A DNA stretch of 64,000 bases from an uncultured Bacteroidales bacterium (GTDB taxonomy: Bacteria > Bacteroidota > Bacteroidia > Bacteroidales > UBA11471): NCBI GenBank assembly GCA_947625885.1, contig CANQQA010000001.1, forward strand, positions 173,059 to 237,058, in the 5' to 3' direction. Both the position numbers and the translations under genes were made by a program. Shown piece after piece: positions 1 through 8,410 of the stretch (positions are counted from its first letter, which is position 1; each line of letters opens with the position of its first letter). The notes beneath the pieces are model-generated. The model made no database searches. It worked only from the letters and a program-made list of their open reading frames with translations, and was not told where the DNA came from.

Positions 1-291
1 GGCTTTCTGCCCGAGCGTTTCGAGGGCGGAGCTTAGCGCCAGACTGTTGATGACGGTTGCCAGCATACCCATTTGGTCGCCCTTCACGCGGTCGAATCCT
101 TTTGAGGCGCCGCTCAGTCCGCGAAAAATGTTACCGCCGCCGATGACAATGGCTATCTCCACTCCCATGCCGGCTATCTCCTTTATCTGCGCGGCATACT
201 CCTGCAAACGCACTTCGTCGATGCCGTACTGCTTTTTACCCATCAGGCTCTCACCGCTGAGTTTCAATAATATTCTTTTATATTGTGCCAT
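1..291 (-). CDS. pyrH: UMP kinase, N-terminal part (cut by window edge)
   Basis: Uridylate kinase, which phosphorylates UMP to UDP in pyrimidine nucleotide synthesis. Only the first 97 codons are present; the gene runs off the left edge. The visible protein starts [15 protein letters not shown], the nucleotide-binding start of bacterial amino-acid-kinase-fold UMP kinases. It continues with the glycine motif [10 protein letters not shown] (about residues 50-59) and then [16 protein letters not shown], both characteristic of PyrH. The ATG is placed by this N-terminus and by a -7 promoter element 27 bases upstream. Identification is firm; completeness cannot be judged. Confidence 0.95.
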   Translation of the reverse strand, partial: MAQYKRILLKLSGESLMGKKQYGIDEVRLQEYAAQIKEIAGMGVEIAIVIGGGNIFRGLSGASKGFDRVKGDQMGMLATVINSLALSSALETLGQKA

Positions 292-317
292 ATCCGTTTA
301 TTGTTTCACGTTATCTG

Positions 318-325
318 CAAAGATA
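318..325 (-). promoter_or_regulatory. Bacteroidota -7 promoter element for pyrH
   Basis: On the minus strand this reads TATCTTTG, a full match to the Bacteroidota -7 consensus TAnnTTTG, 27 bases ahead of the pyrH start. No clear -33 element is visible. Confidence 0.7.
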
Positions 326-481
326 AAAATTAAAAACGGAATTACAATAGCCCTACCCCAACTTCCGTACTCTCGATTTTTCTCGGACGCTCTACATTTT
401 CTTTTTTTATTCACCGTCGGCACACGCGCTGCGAATAAGAAAATAAAATCTACAATAGACCGGCATATTACGAATTTTTTG

Positions 482-489
482 TATTTTTG
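482..489 (+). promoter_or_regulatory. -7 promoter element for the AT-rich accessory genes
   Basis: TATTTTTG matches TAnnTTTG and lies 49 bases before the first ATG of the exported hypothetical gene. The surroundings are AT-rich, so a chance match is possible. Confidence 0.5.
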
Positions 490-538
490 TATCTTGATTG
501 AAGATAAGACTCTATTTTGAAATAATTTATAAAAAGTG

Positions 539-1093
539 ATGGTTATGTATAAACACATTTTATTAACTATTGCAATGGTAATGGCTGTTAATTTAAACAT
601 CTATTCCCAGCAAAGATTACAGCATCTTATAAATGAATTTAAATCATCTATAGAGTTACCAGAATATTATAAAGGGAAACAACTAGAAACTCTAACTCCA
701 AATGAAGTACGAAATATGAATATTGAAAATGGCATTTTAACTTTTCAATACACTTTTGGGAAAATATCCCCCCTCAACTACTATTCTATCAAAATAGATT
801 TAAGAAAAGTAGAAACTAAAAAAGGAATAGAATGTGATTACAATGCTTGGTTTGCAGGAAGTATTGTTGTTTGTATAACAAGAAATGAGGGGACAGAAAC
901 TATATTGGTGGATTGGTTCCCTTTTTCCTGTAAATCAGAAAGTATGAGAGATCGGATATATAATGAATTAGTATCTATGCAAGCCCCTTTTAAACCACAA
1001 ACAAAAACAGTTTCTCAAACAAACCGCAAAAAAACAGATTTACAAACTCGCTCAGTTTCAAAAAAATCAAAATCGGGTAAATATGCACAATAA
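539..1093 (+). CDS. Exported hypothetical protein, AT-rich
   Basis: I do not recognise this protein of about 184 residues. It starts MVMYKHILLTIAMVMAVNLN followed by YSQQ, a typical cleavable signal peptide, so it is probably periplasmic or surface-exposed. The mature part is a mixed polar domain, and the last 35 residues are rich in Lys, Ser, Thr and Gln (a basic, probably disordered tail). ATG codons at 539 and 545 are both possible starts; a GTG at 536 is also in frame. Its last 11 bases overlap the following lipoprotein gene, so the two are probably co-transcribed and translationally coupled. Codon use is far more AT-rich than in the housekeeping genes to the right, which suggests acquisition by transfer. 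Confidence 0.7.
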   Translation: MVMYKHILLTIAMVMAVNLNIYSQQRLQHLINEFKSSIELPEYYKGKQLETLTPNEVRNMNIENGILTFQYTFGKISPLNYYSIKIDLRKVETKKGIECDYNAWFAGSIVVCITRNEGTETILVDWFPFSCKSESMRDRIYNELVSMQAPFKPQTKTVSQTNRKKTDLQTRSVSKKSKSGKYAQ

Positions 1094-2378
1094 AATTCTC
1101 TATATACTTTTGTTGTTTATGATCTGTTTGGTATCATGTAACAACGGAAATATCGCATCTAAACACTCCATGCCTATTGTTGAATTTTTATCTGATACAT
1201 TGTTAATTGATAATGTATACAATAAAAATATCTCCATATCTGTAGAAAATGAAAATGTAATGTCTTTCAATGGAAGAGAGAAATTGATATCTATATCACT
1301 GCTTGATGTTGTAAGAAAATGTAAAGATAAGCGTGAAACCGCTTTACGGGCTTTAAAGAATAATAATGTATTGCAAATTAAAGTCGTTATAAAAAACGAA
1401 ATTGATACAATCTACAATTACAATATATCACCTATTTATGATGAAGACAACGCATTCTCAATTTCAGGACAATGTGCTCCATTAACATCCAAATTTTCTA
1501 ACTCGACACAAACTGTTGATATTAAAAAGTGGTTATTTCGAAAAAAAGAACATTTGGATAACGAAAACATTCATGTATTATGCAGGTTAGTTAATCAATT
1601 ATCCAGAACTAACACAATAGAATATGTAACAAATTCTATTATCCCTGTAATTCATAGTTTCTCCGGGCTGAAATACAAAGTAAACTCTTCAATTACAGCA
1701 GATTATTATGTGTTGTACGCTTGCTCTTCCACAAAAGAAATTGATGAATTTATAGAAGATATTATATCCAACGATTTTGACCTATGTGTAAGAACACTTA
1801 ATGAAGAAATGGACTGTTATCGACAATCTGAAAGTAATGGATATAAATGTATCTGTTTGATTGCCATAAACAGTGATTGGAGTTACAAAATACAACCATT
1901 AGGACTTATAGTCATAGATAATTTAGCTCCTGTTACTGATATATTTTCATATGTTAATAGTAATGCCGTTTCAAGCCTTTCTTTCCCGAATAATGTATCG
2001 GTTCTATTCCCCTCTAACATACCACAAATTGATGGATTTTGCAATGTTAAAGTTGTTTATTGGGCTGGAAGTGGTATAAGTTGTAATTGCACTTTTTCTA
2101 TTGACTTTTCTGGTGATATAAAATCGGTTGTTATTCACCGTAGAAATAAATTAGCTAAATATCTTACTACAGAAAAAAAGACAATAGAATTAAATAAGGT
2201 AAGTGTACCATATATATTTACATATGAATTACATCTAGATGATGGCGATAACTTTATACCTATTACAATTTATGATTATCACGGTAACAAGACTGATTAT
2301 AAAATTAATATTAGGGCGGAATTTGTATATAGAGATTCTCCTGATATAAATATTGATAATAATATAGATATATATTAA
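1083..2378 (+). CDS. Hypothetical lipoprotein
   Basis: Predicted 431-residue lipoprotein of unknown function. The N-terminus has a hydrophobic stretch (ILYILLLFMICLVSC) ending in a lipobox-like LVSC with the acceptor cysteine near residue 19, followed by NNGN, so it should be lipid-anchored in the outer membrane or cell surface. The C-terminal 120 residues read like beta-rich segments (alternating hydrophobics, DDGDNFIPITIYDYHGN), reminiscent of immunoglobulin-like folds, but no family is recognised. It overlaps the preceding exported gene by 11 bases and shares its low GC. The pair looks like a two-gene accessory operon. Confidence 0.7.
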   Translation: MHNKILYILLLFMICLVSCNNGNIASKHSMPIVEFLSDTLLIDNVYNKNISISVENENVMSFNGREKLISISLLDVVRKCKDKRETALRALKNNNVLQIKVVIKNEIDTIYNYNISPIYDEDNAFSISGQCAPLTSKFSNSTQTVDIKKWLFRKKEHLDNENIHVLCRLVNQLSRTNTIEYVTNSIIPVIHSFSGLKYKVNSSITADYYVLYACSSTKEIDEFIEDIISNDFDLCVRTLNEEMDCYRQSESNGYKCICLIAINSDWSYKIQPLGLIVIDNLAPVTDIFSYVNSNAVSSLSFPNNVSVLFPSNIPQIDGFCNVKVVYWAGSGISCNCTFSIDFSGDIKSVVIHRRNKLAKYLTTEKKTIELNKVSVPYIFTYELHLDDGDNFIPITIYDYHGNKTDYKINIRAEFVYRDSPDINIDNNIDIY

Positions 2379-2407
2379 CTACTTTTTAGCCATTATGGAA
2401 TATCAAA

Positions 2408-3165
2408 ATGAATATAAATAGCTCAAAAATTCACTATCCCAAAATATTATATAAATATCGAGATTGGGACAATGAGTTACATAAGAAAGTTCTTTTAGAA
2501 AACAAATTATATTTGGCTTCCCCTAAAGATTTTGAGGATATATTTGATTGTAACCTCCCTGAGAAATTTCCACGAAAGGATGAATTATATAATTTCTTTA
2601 TCGATAAAGCAAAAAAAATCCGTCTTGGTCAAGACAAGTGCGTCGAAAATTTGCAAGAAATTGGTGCAAGAAATCGCCTTTAGCAAATCCTGAATTGCGT
2701 TCAACTTTAATTAATAATATTCATCAAGAATTCAATTCTCGTTTTGGGGTATTAAGCATGACTGCAGACTGCAATAATGATGTGATGTGGTGTAAATATG
2801 CGAACAATCATCAAGGTATTTGTATTGGATTTGATACTAGTTTGCTTTTCAAATATGTTGGAGGTGGTGGCAAAGTTCAATATGTTAAGGAACTCCCTCC
2901 TATAGACTTTGCAAAAGATGATTTCAAATCAAAACATACCAAGAATATATTTTATAAGGAGGAGAAATGGAGTTTTGAAAAAGAGTATAGATTGCATAAA
3001 ATGTGGAATCATAATGTAACAAATGATGAGCGAAATATAGAATTACCCAATAATTGTATAGTAAAAATTATTTTAGGAAAAAATATGACACTTCATATGA
3101 AAGACGAAATTAAAAAGTTAGCCAAGACTAAATATCCAAATGCGGAGATTATAGAAAATAACTAA
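2408..3165 (+). pseudogene. DUF2971 family protein, interrupted by a frameshift
   Basis: Two overlapping reading frames together make one DUF2971-like protein. The first (2408-2683) encodes an N-terminal part with LYKYRDWDNELHKKVLLENK and LYLASPKDFEDIFDCN, the usual start of this family. The second frame, open from before 2638 to 3165, supplies the rest: GVLSMTADCNNDVMWCKYA, then HQGICIGFDTSLLF and KYVGGGGKVQYVKE, the family's central region, followed by a K/E-rich end. Continuity moves between frames near 2611-2683. An 8-A run at 2611-2618, or a lost base near 2670-2680 (first frame ends at ARNRL-stop, second continues SPLANPEL), could explain it. DUF2971 proteins are of unknown function and common in accessory regions. 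It may be a true pseudogene, a sequencing error or programmed frameshifting; the first two are likelier. Confidence 0.75.
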
Positions 3166-3195
3166 GCTTTCAAACAAATGAGAACAGAAAACAAT

Positions 3196-3225
3196 GCCCT
3201 ACCATTCATTATTGAATGGTAGGGC
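3196..3225 (+). terminator. Perfect 13-bp hairpin after the DUF2971 gene
   Basis: GCCCTACCATTCA, loop TTAT, TGAATGGTAGGGC. It lies 30 bases after the DUF2971 stop codon. No uninterrupted T-run follows (GTTAGTATTTTCC), so it is a weak or factor-assisted terminator, or a mobile-type hairpin. Its right arm resembles the terminators of the LRR genes at 35.9 and 41.6 kb. Confidence 0.55.
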
Positions 3226-3320
3226 GTTAGTATTTTCCAAAGTTATATATTTATCCCCACAAATAAACAAATCAAGATACTGTTCCAAAGTTACAGAAAG
3301 GTTTTGCAAAACGGCAAGGG

Positions 3321-3358
3321 TAAAAACAATCGGGCTGCGCGTGTGGCGCAGCCCGATT
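3321..3358 (-). terminator. Rho-independent terminator of the mmd operon
   Basis: A 13-bp perfect stem (3328-3340 with 3346-3358, sequence AATCGGGCTGCGC) with a 5-base loop, followed on the minus strand by a T-rich stretch (from AAAAA at 3322-3326 on plus). It lies 22 bases beyond the mmdB stop. Confidence 0.85.
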
Positions 3359-3380
3359 ATCGAACAGGAAAAACTGTTTT

Positions 3381-4538
3381 CTATCCGAGGAATCCGAGCA
3401 GGATACCGGCGGCGACTGCCGAGCCGATGACGCCTGCCACGTTGGGACCCATAGCGTGCATCAGCAGGTAGTTGGAGGGGTCGTATTCGAGACCGAGTAC
3501 CTGCGAAATGCGTGCGGAGTCGGGCACTGCCGATACGCCGGCATTACCGATAAGCGGGTTGATTTTGTTGTCTTTCCGCAAAAAGAGGTTGAAGAATTTG
3601 ACAAACAACACGCCGGCTGCGGTGGCTATGACGAACGACACGGCTCCCAAAACGAATATCTTGATAGAGTTTGCAGTAAGGAATTGCGAGGCTTGGGTGG
3701 AGGCTCCGACCGTTACGCCGAGCAGAATGGTGATGACGTCGATCAGCGGACCGCGCGCGGTTTCTGCCAAACGGCGGGTAACACCACTCTCTTTGAGCAG
3801 GTTGCCGAAGAAAAGCATTCCCAACAGCGGCAGACCCGACGGCACGAGGAAGCAGGTGAGCAAGAGTCCGACAATGGGGAAAATGATTTTTTCGGTCTGC
3901 GACACGGCACGGGGCGGACGCATACGGATAAGCCGCTCTTTCTTGTTGGTGAGCAGCCGCATGATAGGCGGCTGTATGACGGGCACGAGCGCCATGTAGG
4001 AGTATGCCGATATGGCGATGGCTCCCATGAGGTTGGGTGCGAGTTTCGAGGAGAGGAAGATGGCGGTGGGACCGTCGGCGCCGCCGATAATGGCAACGGC
4101 TCCTGCCTGACTGGGGTCGAAGCCCATAGCCAGCGCGATGGCGTATGCGCCGAAGATTCCGAACTGCGCGGCGGCTCCGACAAGCATCAACTTCGGATTG
4201 GAAATCAATGCCGAGAAGTCGGTCATCGCCCCGATGCCCAAGAATATCAGCGGCGGATACCAACCTTGCACCACGCCTTGATAAAGGATATTCAGCACCG
4301 AATTTTCTTCGTATATGCCCAACTGCAATCCGGCATCTTTGAAGGGTATGTTACCGATAAGGATACCGAATCCGATAGGGATAAGCAACATCGGCTCGAA
4401 CTCTTTGGCTACTGCCAAATAGATGAAGACACAGCCGAAAAATATCATTACCAGATTTCCAACGGCTACGTTGGCGAAACCTGTATAGGTAAGAAATTCA
4501 TTTATGTTCTCACCTAAAAAACTGAAAAACTCTCCCAT
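3381..4538 (-). CDS. mmdB: Sodium-pumping decarboxylase, beta subunit
   Basis: The 385-residue integral membrane subunit of a biotin-dependent Na+-translocating decarboxylase (OadB/MmdB/GcdB family). It decarboxylates carboxybiotin and couples this to sodium export across the inner membrane. Almost the whole protein is hydrophobic helices. Family signatures include GGADGPTAIFLSSKLAPN near the middle, holding the conserved Asp implicated in Na+ transport, and NAGVSAVPDSARISQVLG with NYLLMHAMGPNVAGVIGS near the C-terminus. Length matches the family. It is the last gene of the mce-mmdA-OadG-mmdC-mmdB operon, 6 bases after mmdC. The mce and mmdA neighbours favour methylmalonyl-CoA over oxaloacetate as substrate. 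Confidence 0.93.
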   Translation of the reverse strand: MGEFFSFLGENINEFLTYTGFANVAVGNLVMIFFGCVFIYLAVAKEFEPMLLIPIGFGILIGNIPFKDAGLQLGIYEENSVLNILYQGVVQGWYPPLIFLGIGAMTDFSALISNPKLMLVGAAAQFGIFGAYAIALAMGFDPSQAGAVAIIGGADGPTAIFLSSKLAPNLMGAIAISAYSYMALVPVIQPPIMRLLTNKKERLIRMRPPRAVSQTEKIIFPIVGLLLTCFLVPSGLPLLGMLFFGNLLKESGVTRRLAETARGPLIDVITILLGVTVGASTQASQFLTANSIKIFVLGAVSFVIATAAGVLFVKFFNLFLRKDNKINPLIGNAGVSAVPDSARISQVLGLEYDPSNYLLMHAMGPNVAGVIGSAVAAGILLGFLG

Positions 4539-4544
4539 ACGTCT

Positions 4545-4976
4545 TTATCCGATGACGACGATGTCGGCACCTTCGAGCACCGAATCGCCTTTATTTACTT
4601 TTATGTCGGTTATTTTACCGTTTTGCGTGGCAGCGATGATGTTTTCCATTTTCATGGCTTCGAGCACAGCCACTTTTTGTCCGGCTTTCACTTCATCGCC
4701 CACTTTGACGCTGATTTCGAGAATCACGCCGGGCAGCGGGGAGCGCACGGCACCTGCCACCGACGAAGCGGCGGGACGGGTTACGACGGGGGTGCCGGCA
4801 GCGGTTACGGGGGCTGCCTGCGGACGGGTAAGCGGTTTTATCTGTTTCTTCGCCGGTTTGTCCAACTCTACCTGATAGGGGGTGCCATTGACTTCGATAT
4901 TGGCGATGTTTTCTTCTATCCGGTTGATGTTTACGGCGTAGAGATTTCCGTTGATTTTATATTTGAACTCTTTCAT
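4545..4976 (-). CDS. mmdC: Biotin carboxyl carrier subunit of methylmalonyl-CoA decarboxylase
   Basis: A 143-residue biotin/lipoyl-attachment protein that carries the carboxyl group between the carboxyltransferase (MmdA) and the membrane decarboxylase (MmdB). The C-terminal domain (about 75-143) has the biotinylation motif EAMKMEN with the acceptor Lys near residue 109. A Pro/Ala/Thr-rich flexible linker (about 45-75) precedes it, as usual in MmdC/OadA carriers. The N-terminal 40 residues (KEFKYKINGNLYAVNINRIE) are a short beta region common in Bacteroidales homologues. Gaps of 18 bases to the OadG-like gene and 6 bases to mmdB show operon structure. Confidence 0.93.
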   Translation of the reverse strand: MKEFKYKINGNLYAVNINRIEENIANIEVNGTPYQVELDKPAKKQIKPLTRPQAAPVTAAGTPVVTRPAASSVAGAVRSPLPGVILEISVKVGDEVKAGQKVAVLEAMKMENIIAATQNGKITDIKVNKGDSVLEGADIVVIG

Positions 4977-4994
4977 GTTGCTGGTTGTTTGGGT

Positions 4995-5885
4995 TTATTT
5001 TTTGTTGGGAATCTGCCGCAGTCCGTAAATTTTGGAGCTCCACGGCGAGTAGGTGCGTTTAACCTGTTTGACGGTGAGGATAGCCTCCTCGTAGTCGTGT
5101 TCGGCTTCCTGATACTCGTAAATCGCCATGGAAATGGCGGCAAGCACTTCGCCGGGTATGGAGGTTTCGCTCTTGGCGGCGGAAATGGTGTCGGCAACGC
5201 CGGCTTTGACGGCGCGGTGCGCACTCATGGTAATCGACGCCTTGCCTACGCATTTGAAGGCGAAGAAGAGGATTATCAATGCTATAAACACGACCGACAT
5301 GGCGGTAATCGCCATAGAAACGCCGAAGGGGTCTTTTTCGCTGAACTTATCGACTTTCGGATTGGTGTTTTCGACATGATTGGCAGCTTCGGGGGTCGGG
5401 TTTTCCAACACCGTGCGCTCGCCCTTGCCGTCGAGGGAAAAGCCGAAACTTCGGTCGGGCGCAAGAGCGGGCACGTGCACTTCGTCAATCAGATTTTTAC
5501 CGCTGGCGTCGTAGAGTCCGATGTAATTCTCCTCTCCCGCTTTCAGGCTGAAATTGGTATGGAAAGTGCCGTGGTGCGCCTTGCCGTCAGCCCAAAGGAT
5601 AACGACTTGGTGGGGTCCGATTTTGGTTTTCAGGTCGCCTTTGGAAATCATGTATTTCTTGGGGTTGGCGGGGTCGTCGGTGATATAGCAGCCTGCCATT
5701 TGCACCGTGCCGGCGGAGCTGTTGTATATCTCTATCCACGCACCGCGATTGCCGAAGGGGTCGATATAGTTGTTCTCGTTTGCGGTCAGCACTTCATTGA
5801 TGCGCAATGCCATAGGCGACTGTGCCGCAGCGACCATCGCCACACACCACAACGCCAATGCTACTCTTATTTTGCGTATGTTCAT
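4995..5885 (-). CDS. Lamin-tail domain fused to OadG-type gamma subunit
   Basis: A 296-residue two-domain protein. Residues 1-22 are a signal peptide (VALALWCVAMVAAAQ). About 24-165 resemble a lamin-tail domain: RINEVLTANENNYIDPFGNR, then WIEIYNSSAGTVQMAGCYIT. About 189-212 form one transmembrane helix, followed by an OadG-like cytoplasmic tail, the small gamma subunit that assembles Na+-pumping decarboxylases. The topology places the lamin-tail part in the periplasm. The start is set at 5885 by the signal peptide; an open frame extends further upstream but lies antisense-like inside mmdA. It sits between mmdA and mmdC, exactly where a gamma subunit gene is expected. The role of the lamin-tail part is unknown. 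Confidence 0.85.
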   Translation of the reverse strand: MNIRKIRVALALWCVAMVAAAQSPMALRINEVLTANENNYIDPFGNRGAWIEIYNSSAGTVQMAGCYITDDPANPKKYMISKGDLKTKIGPHQVVILWADGKAHHGTFHTNFSLKAGEENYIGLYDASGKNLIDEVHVPALAPDRSFGFSLDGKGERTVLENPTPEAANHVENTNPKVDKFSEKDPFGVSMAITAMSVVFIALIILFFAFKCVGKASITMSAHRAVKAGVADTISAAKSETSIPGEVLAAISMAIYEYQEAEHDYEEAILTVKQVKRTYSPWSSKIYGLRQIPNKK

Positions 5886-5907
5886 CGTTACGGAATTTAA
5901 GAGTGAA

Positions 5908-7461
5908 TTACAGAGGTATATTTCCGTGTTTCTTCGCCGGATTGACCACCTTCTTGGTCTGCAGCTGCGCCAGTGCGCGGCATACGCGGAAACGGGTGTT
6001 GCGCGGCTCGATAACGTCGTCGATATATCCGTATTTGGCTGCGTTGTAGGGGTTGCCGAAGAGTTTGGTGTATTCGGCTTCCTTCTCTGCCAAAAATTCT
6101 GCCGGATTTTCCTGCTCTTTGGCTTCGCGGGCGTACAACACGGCAACGGCTCCGCTGGCGCCCATAACGGCGATTTCGGCGGTAGGCCATGCGAAATTGA
6201 CATCGCCGCGCAACTGCTTGCAGCTCATCACGATGTGCGAGCCGCCGTAAGACTTGCGCAGGGTTACGGTAACTTTGGGCACGGTGGCTTCACCGTAAGC
6301 GTAGAGCAGTTTGGCTCCGTGCGAAATGACGGCGTTGTACTCTTGTCCCGTGCCCGGCAGGAATCCGGGAACATCGACCAGCGAAACGATGGGTATGTTG
6401 AAGGCATCGCAGAAGCGGACAAAGCGTGCGCCCTTGCGCGAAGCGTTGCTGTCGAGCACGCCCGCCATTTTGCAGGGCTGGTTGGCAACGATGCCCACCG
6501 ACTGCCCGTTGAAGCGGGCAAAGCCCACGATGAGGTTCTGGGCGAAGTCGCGGTGTACTTCGAGAAATTCGCCTTTATCGACAATGGCGCCGATGACTTC
6601 GTACATATCGTAAGCCTTGTTGGGCGAGTCGGGTATGATTTCGTTCAACGAATCTTCGAGGCGGTCGATCGGGTCGTCGCAGGGAACGATGGGCGCTTCT
6701 TCGAGGTTGTTTTGCGGAATGAAGCTGAGGAGGTTGCGGATAAGTTTAAGACCGTCTTCCTCCGTATCGACAGCGAAATGCGCCACGCCCGATTTGGAGG
6801 TGTGTACGGAGGCGCCGCCGAGCTGTTCGGCAGAAACGTCCTCGCCCGTAACGGTTTTCACCACGGCGGGACCGGTGAGGAACATATAAGAGGTGCCTTT
6901 GGTCATCAGCGTAAAGTCGGTGAGAGCCGGACTGTACACGGCACCGCCGGCGCAGGGTCCGAAGATACCCGAAATCTGGGGTATGACGCCCGACGCCAGA
7001 ATGTTGCGCTGAAATATTTCGGCATAGCCGGCGAGGGCGTTGATGCCCTCCTGTATGCGGGCGCCGCCCGAGTCGTTGATACCGATGCAGGGGGTTCCCA
7101 TTTTCATGGCGAGGTCCATGACTTTGCATATCTTCATCGCCATGGCTTCGGAGAGCGAACCGCCGTTTACCGTGAAATCCTGCGCAAAGACATACACCAG
7201 CCGACCGTCGATCGTACCGCTTCCGGTTACGACGCCGTCGCCGAGATAATGTTTCTTTTCCATGCCGAAGTTGGTGCAGCGGTGGGTTACGAACATGTCT
7301 ATTTCCTCGAAGCTGCCTTCGTCGAGAAGCATGGAGATACGCTCCCGTGCGGTATATTTACCTTTTTCGTGCTGTTTGGCAATGGCTTTTTCGCCGCCGC
7401 CCAAGCGCGCTTCTTCACGCAGAGCTATCAGCTCTTTTACTTTTTCAAGTTGATTACTCAT
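5908..7461 (-). CDS. mmdA: Methylmalonyl-CoA decarboxylase carboxyltransferase (alpha) subunit
   Basis: A 517-residue carboxyltransferase that moves CO2 from (S)-methylmalonyl-CoA to biotin on MmdC, yielding propionyl-CoA. It belongs to the acyl-CoA carboxylase beta-chain family with two crotonase-like halves. The N-terminal half has [20 protein letters not shown] and [17 protein letters not shown], the oxyanion-hole regions. The C-terminal half has [20 protein letters not shown] and [13 protein letters not shown]. Length is standard. It lies directly after the epimerase gene (29-base gap), which supports methylmalonyl-CoA as substrate. A propionyl-CoA carboxylase role running in reverse cannot be excluded from this subunit alone, but the membrane subunit next door favours decarboxylation. 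Confidence 0.93.
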   Translation of the reverse strand: MSNQLEKVKELIALREEARLGGGEKAIAKQHEKGKYTARERISMLLDEGSFEEIDMFVTHRCTNFGMEKKHYLGDGVVTGSGTIDGRLVYVFAQDFTVNGGSLSEAMAMKICKVMDLAMKMGTPCIGINDSGGARIQEGINALAGYAEIFQRNILASGVIPQISGIFGPCAGGAVYSPALTDFTLMTKGTSYMFLTGPAVVKTVTGEDVSAEQLGGASVHTSKSGVAHFAVDTEEDGLKLIRNLLSFIPQNNLEEAPIVPCDDPIDRLEDSLNEIIPDSPNKAYDMYEVIGAIVDKGEFLEVHRDFAQNLIVGFARFNGQSVGIVANQPCKMAGVLDSNASRKGARFVRFCDAFNIPIVSLVDVPGFLPGTGQEYNAVISHGAKLLYAYGEATVPKVTVTLRKSYGGSHIVMSCKQLRGDVNFAWPTAEIAVMGASGAVAVLYAREAKEQENPAEFLAEKEAEYTKLFGNPYNAAKYGYIDDVIEPRNTRFRVCRALAQLQTKKVVNPAKKHGNIPL

Positions 7462-7490
7462 ATCTATTTCGGATTGGTGTGTGTTATTGG

Positions 7491-7904
7491 TTATTCAGCG
7501 GGTTTCTCGCACAGTTCGGTGAGTACGCTGCAAGTCGATTTGGGGTGCAGGAAAGCGATGTTCAAGCCTTCGGCGCCGCGACGGGGAGCTGCGTCGATGA
7601 GGCGCACGCCTTTGCCCGACAGTTCGGTAAGGGCATTTGCCACGCCGTCGGTTACGGCAAAAGCGATGTGGTGTATTCCTTCGCCGCGTTTTTCGATGAA
7701 TTTGGCGATGGTGCTCTCTTCGGAGGTCGGTTCGAGCAGTTCGATTTTGGTTTGTCCGATTTTGAAGAATGCCGTTTTCACCTTTTGGTCGGCGACTTCT
7801 TCGATGGAATAGCACTTCAATCCCAAAACTTCTTCATAGTAAGGCAGGGAATCGGCAATGCTTTTCACGGCAATGCCCAAATGTTCAATGTGTGAAAGAT
7901 TCAT
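7491..7904 (-). CDS. mce: Methylmalonyl-CoA epimerase
   Basis: A 137-residue member of the vicinal-oxygen-chelate (glyoxalase) fold that interconverts (R)- and (S)-methylmalonyl-CoA, linking methylmalonyl-CoA mutase to the decarboxylase encoded by the rest of the operon. The sequence begins [20 protein letters not shown] and has [15 protein letters not shown] and [16 protein letters not shown], containing the metal-binding His/His/Glu positions of the family. It is the first gene of the operon, with a promoter-like element about 55 bases upstream. Confidence 0.94.
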   Translation of the reverse strand: MNLSHIEHLGIAVKSIADSLPYYEEVLGLKCYSIEEVADQKVKTAFFKIGQTKIELLEPTSEESTIAKFIEKRGEGIHHIAFAVTDGVANALTELSGKGVRLIDAAPRRGAEGLNIAFLHPKSTCSVLTELCEKPAE

Positions 7905-7956
7905 AGCGTATAGATTTTTTATGCCTCCGCTTCGGGAGACGGTTTTTTACTTGTGG

Positions 7957-7983
7957 CAAAGGTAACAATATTTATTGAATCAA
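7957..7983 (-). promoter_or_regulatory. Promoter of the mce-mmd operon
   Basis: On the minus strand, TACCTTTG (7957-7964) matches the -7 consensus TAnnTTTG, and TTG (7981-7983) lies 16 bases upstream as a possible -33 element. It is 53 bases before the mce start. Confidence 0.65.
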
Positions 7984-8410
7984 CCTATTTTTCCGAAAAA
8001 ATAGCCTCGCGGCGGAAAAAATAGAGGCACGCCCCTCTCCTTTTCGGGACGGCACGATTAAAAACCGACTTTTCGTCCTCACGTTTTTCGGCAGGGAATC
8101 GGGCTTTCGGTCCGGACATTCCCTGCCGAAAGTTTTTTGTGCCGGCGGCAAACGGGCAAGTTTCAGGGCAAAAACTGACAAATCGGCAGATTGTTCTGAC
8201 AAAGATTTGGTAAAAAACCGCTTTATCCTGCCAAAAGATGAAAATAATTTTTCCCGCGCCTTTGGCACAGGATTTGAAGAATGTCGGGTGTCGAGGTCGC
8301 AGAACCGACACACTCCCCGACGGGAGCGCCGACGTCCCGCGAGCGCGACGCGGAAAGCCCGATGCTTTCCGGAAAACCTTATTTATAAACAAATTAAAAA
8401 CTGAAATACA
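7984..8410. other. Intergenic region between mce and dnaK, rich in hairpins
   Basis: No convincing gene is seen here; the open frames on both strands are low-quality. It holds a long hairpin at 8086-8131 followed by a plus-strand T-run. A second perfect 8-bp hairpin lies at 8351-8371 (CGGAAAGC, loop CCGAT, GCTTTCCG), about 40 bases before the dnaK start and probably inside its leader. I see no clean TAnnTTTG promoter for dnaK. Confidence 0.5.
8086..8138 (+). terminator. Terminator-like hairpin with no obvious upstream gene
   Basis: A 14-bp perfect stem, TTTCGGCAGGGAAT (8086-8099) with ATTCCCTGCCGAAA (8118-8131), an 18-base loop, then GTTTTTT. By shape it is a plus-strand intrinsic terminator, but the gene to its left (mce) is on the minus strand. 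It may end a short untranslated transcript or block antisense reading into dnaK. Confidence 0.5.

Noticed and set aside
47..520. Plus-strand frame opposite pyrH
   Set aside because: Its first part is antisense to pyrH and the rest lies in the promoter region; no family resemblance.
3194..3430. Short plus-strand frame spanning the hairpins after DUF2971
   Set aside because: It covers two hairpins and runs into the antisense of mmdB; no protein-like composition.
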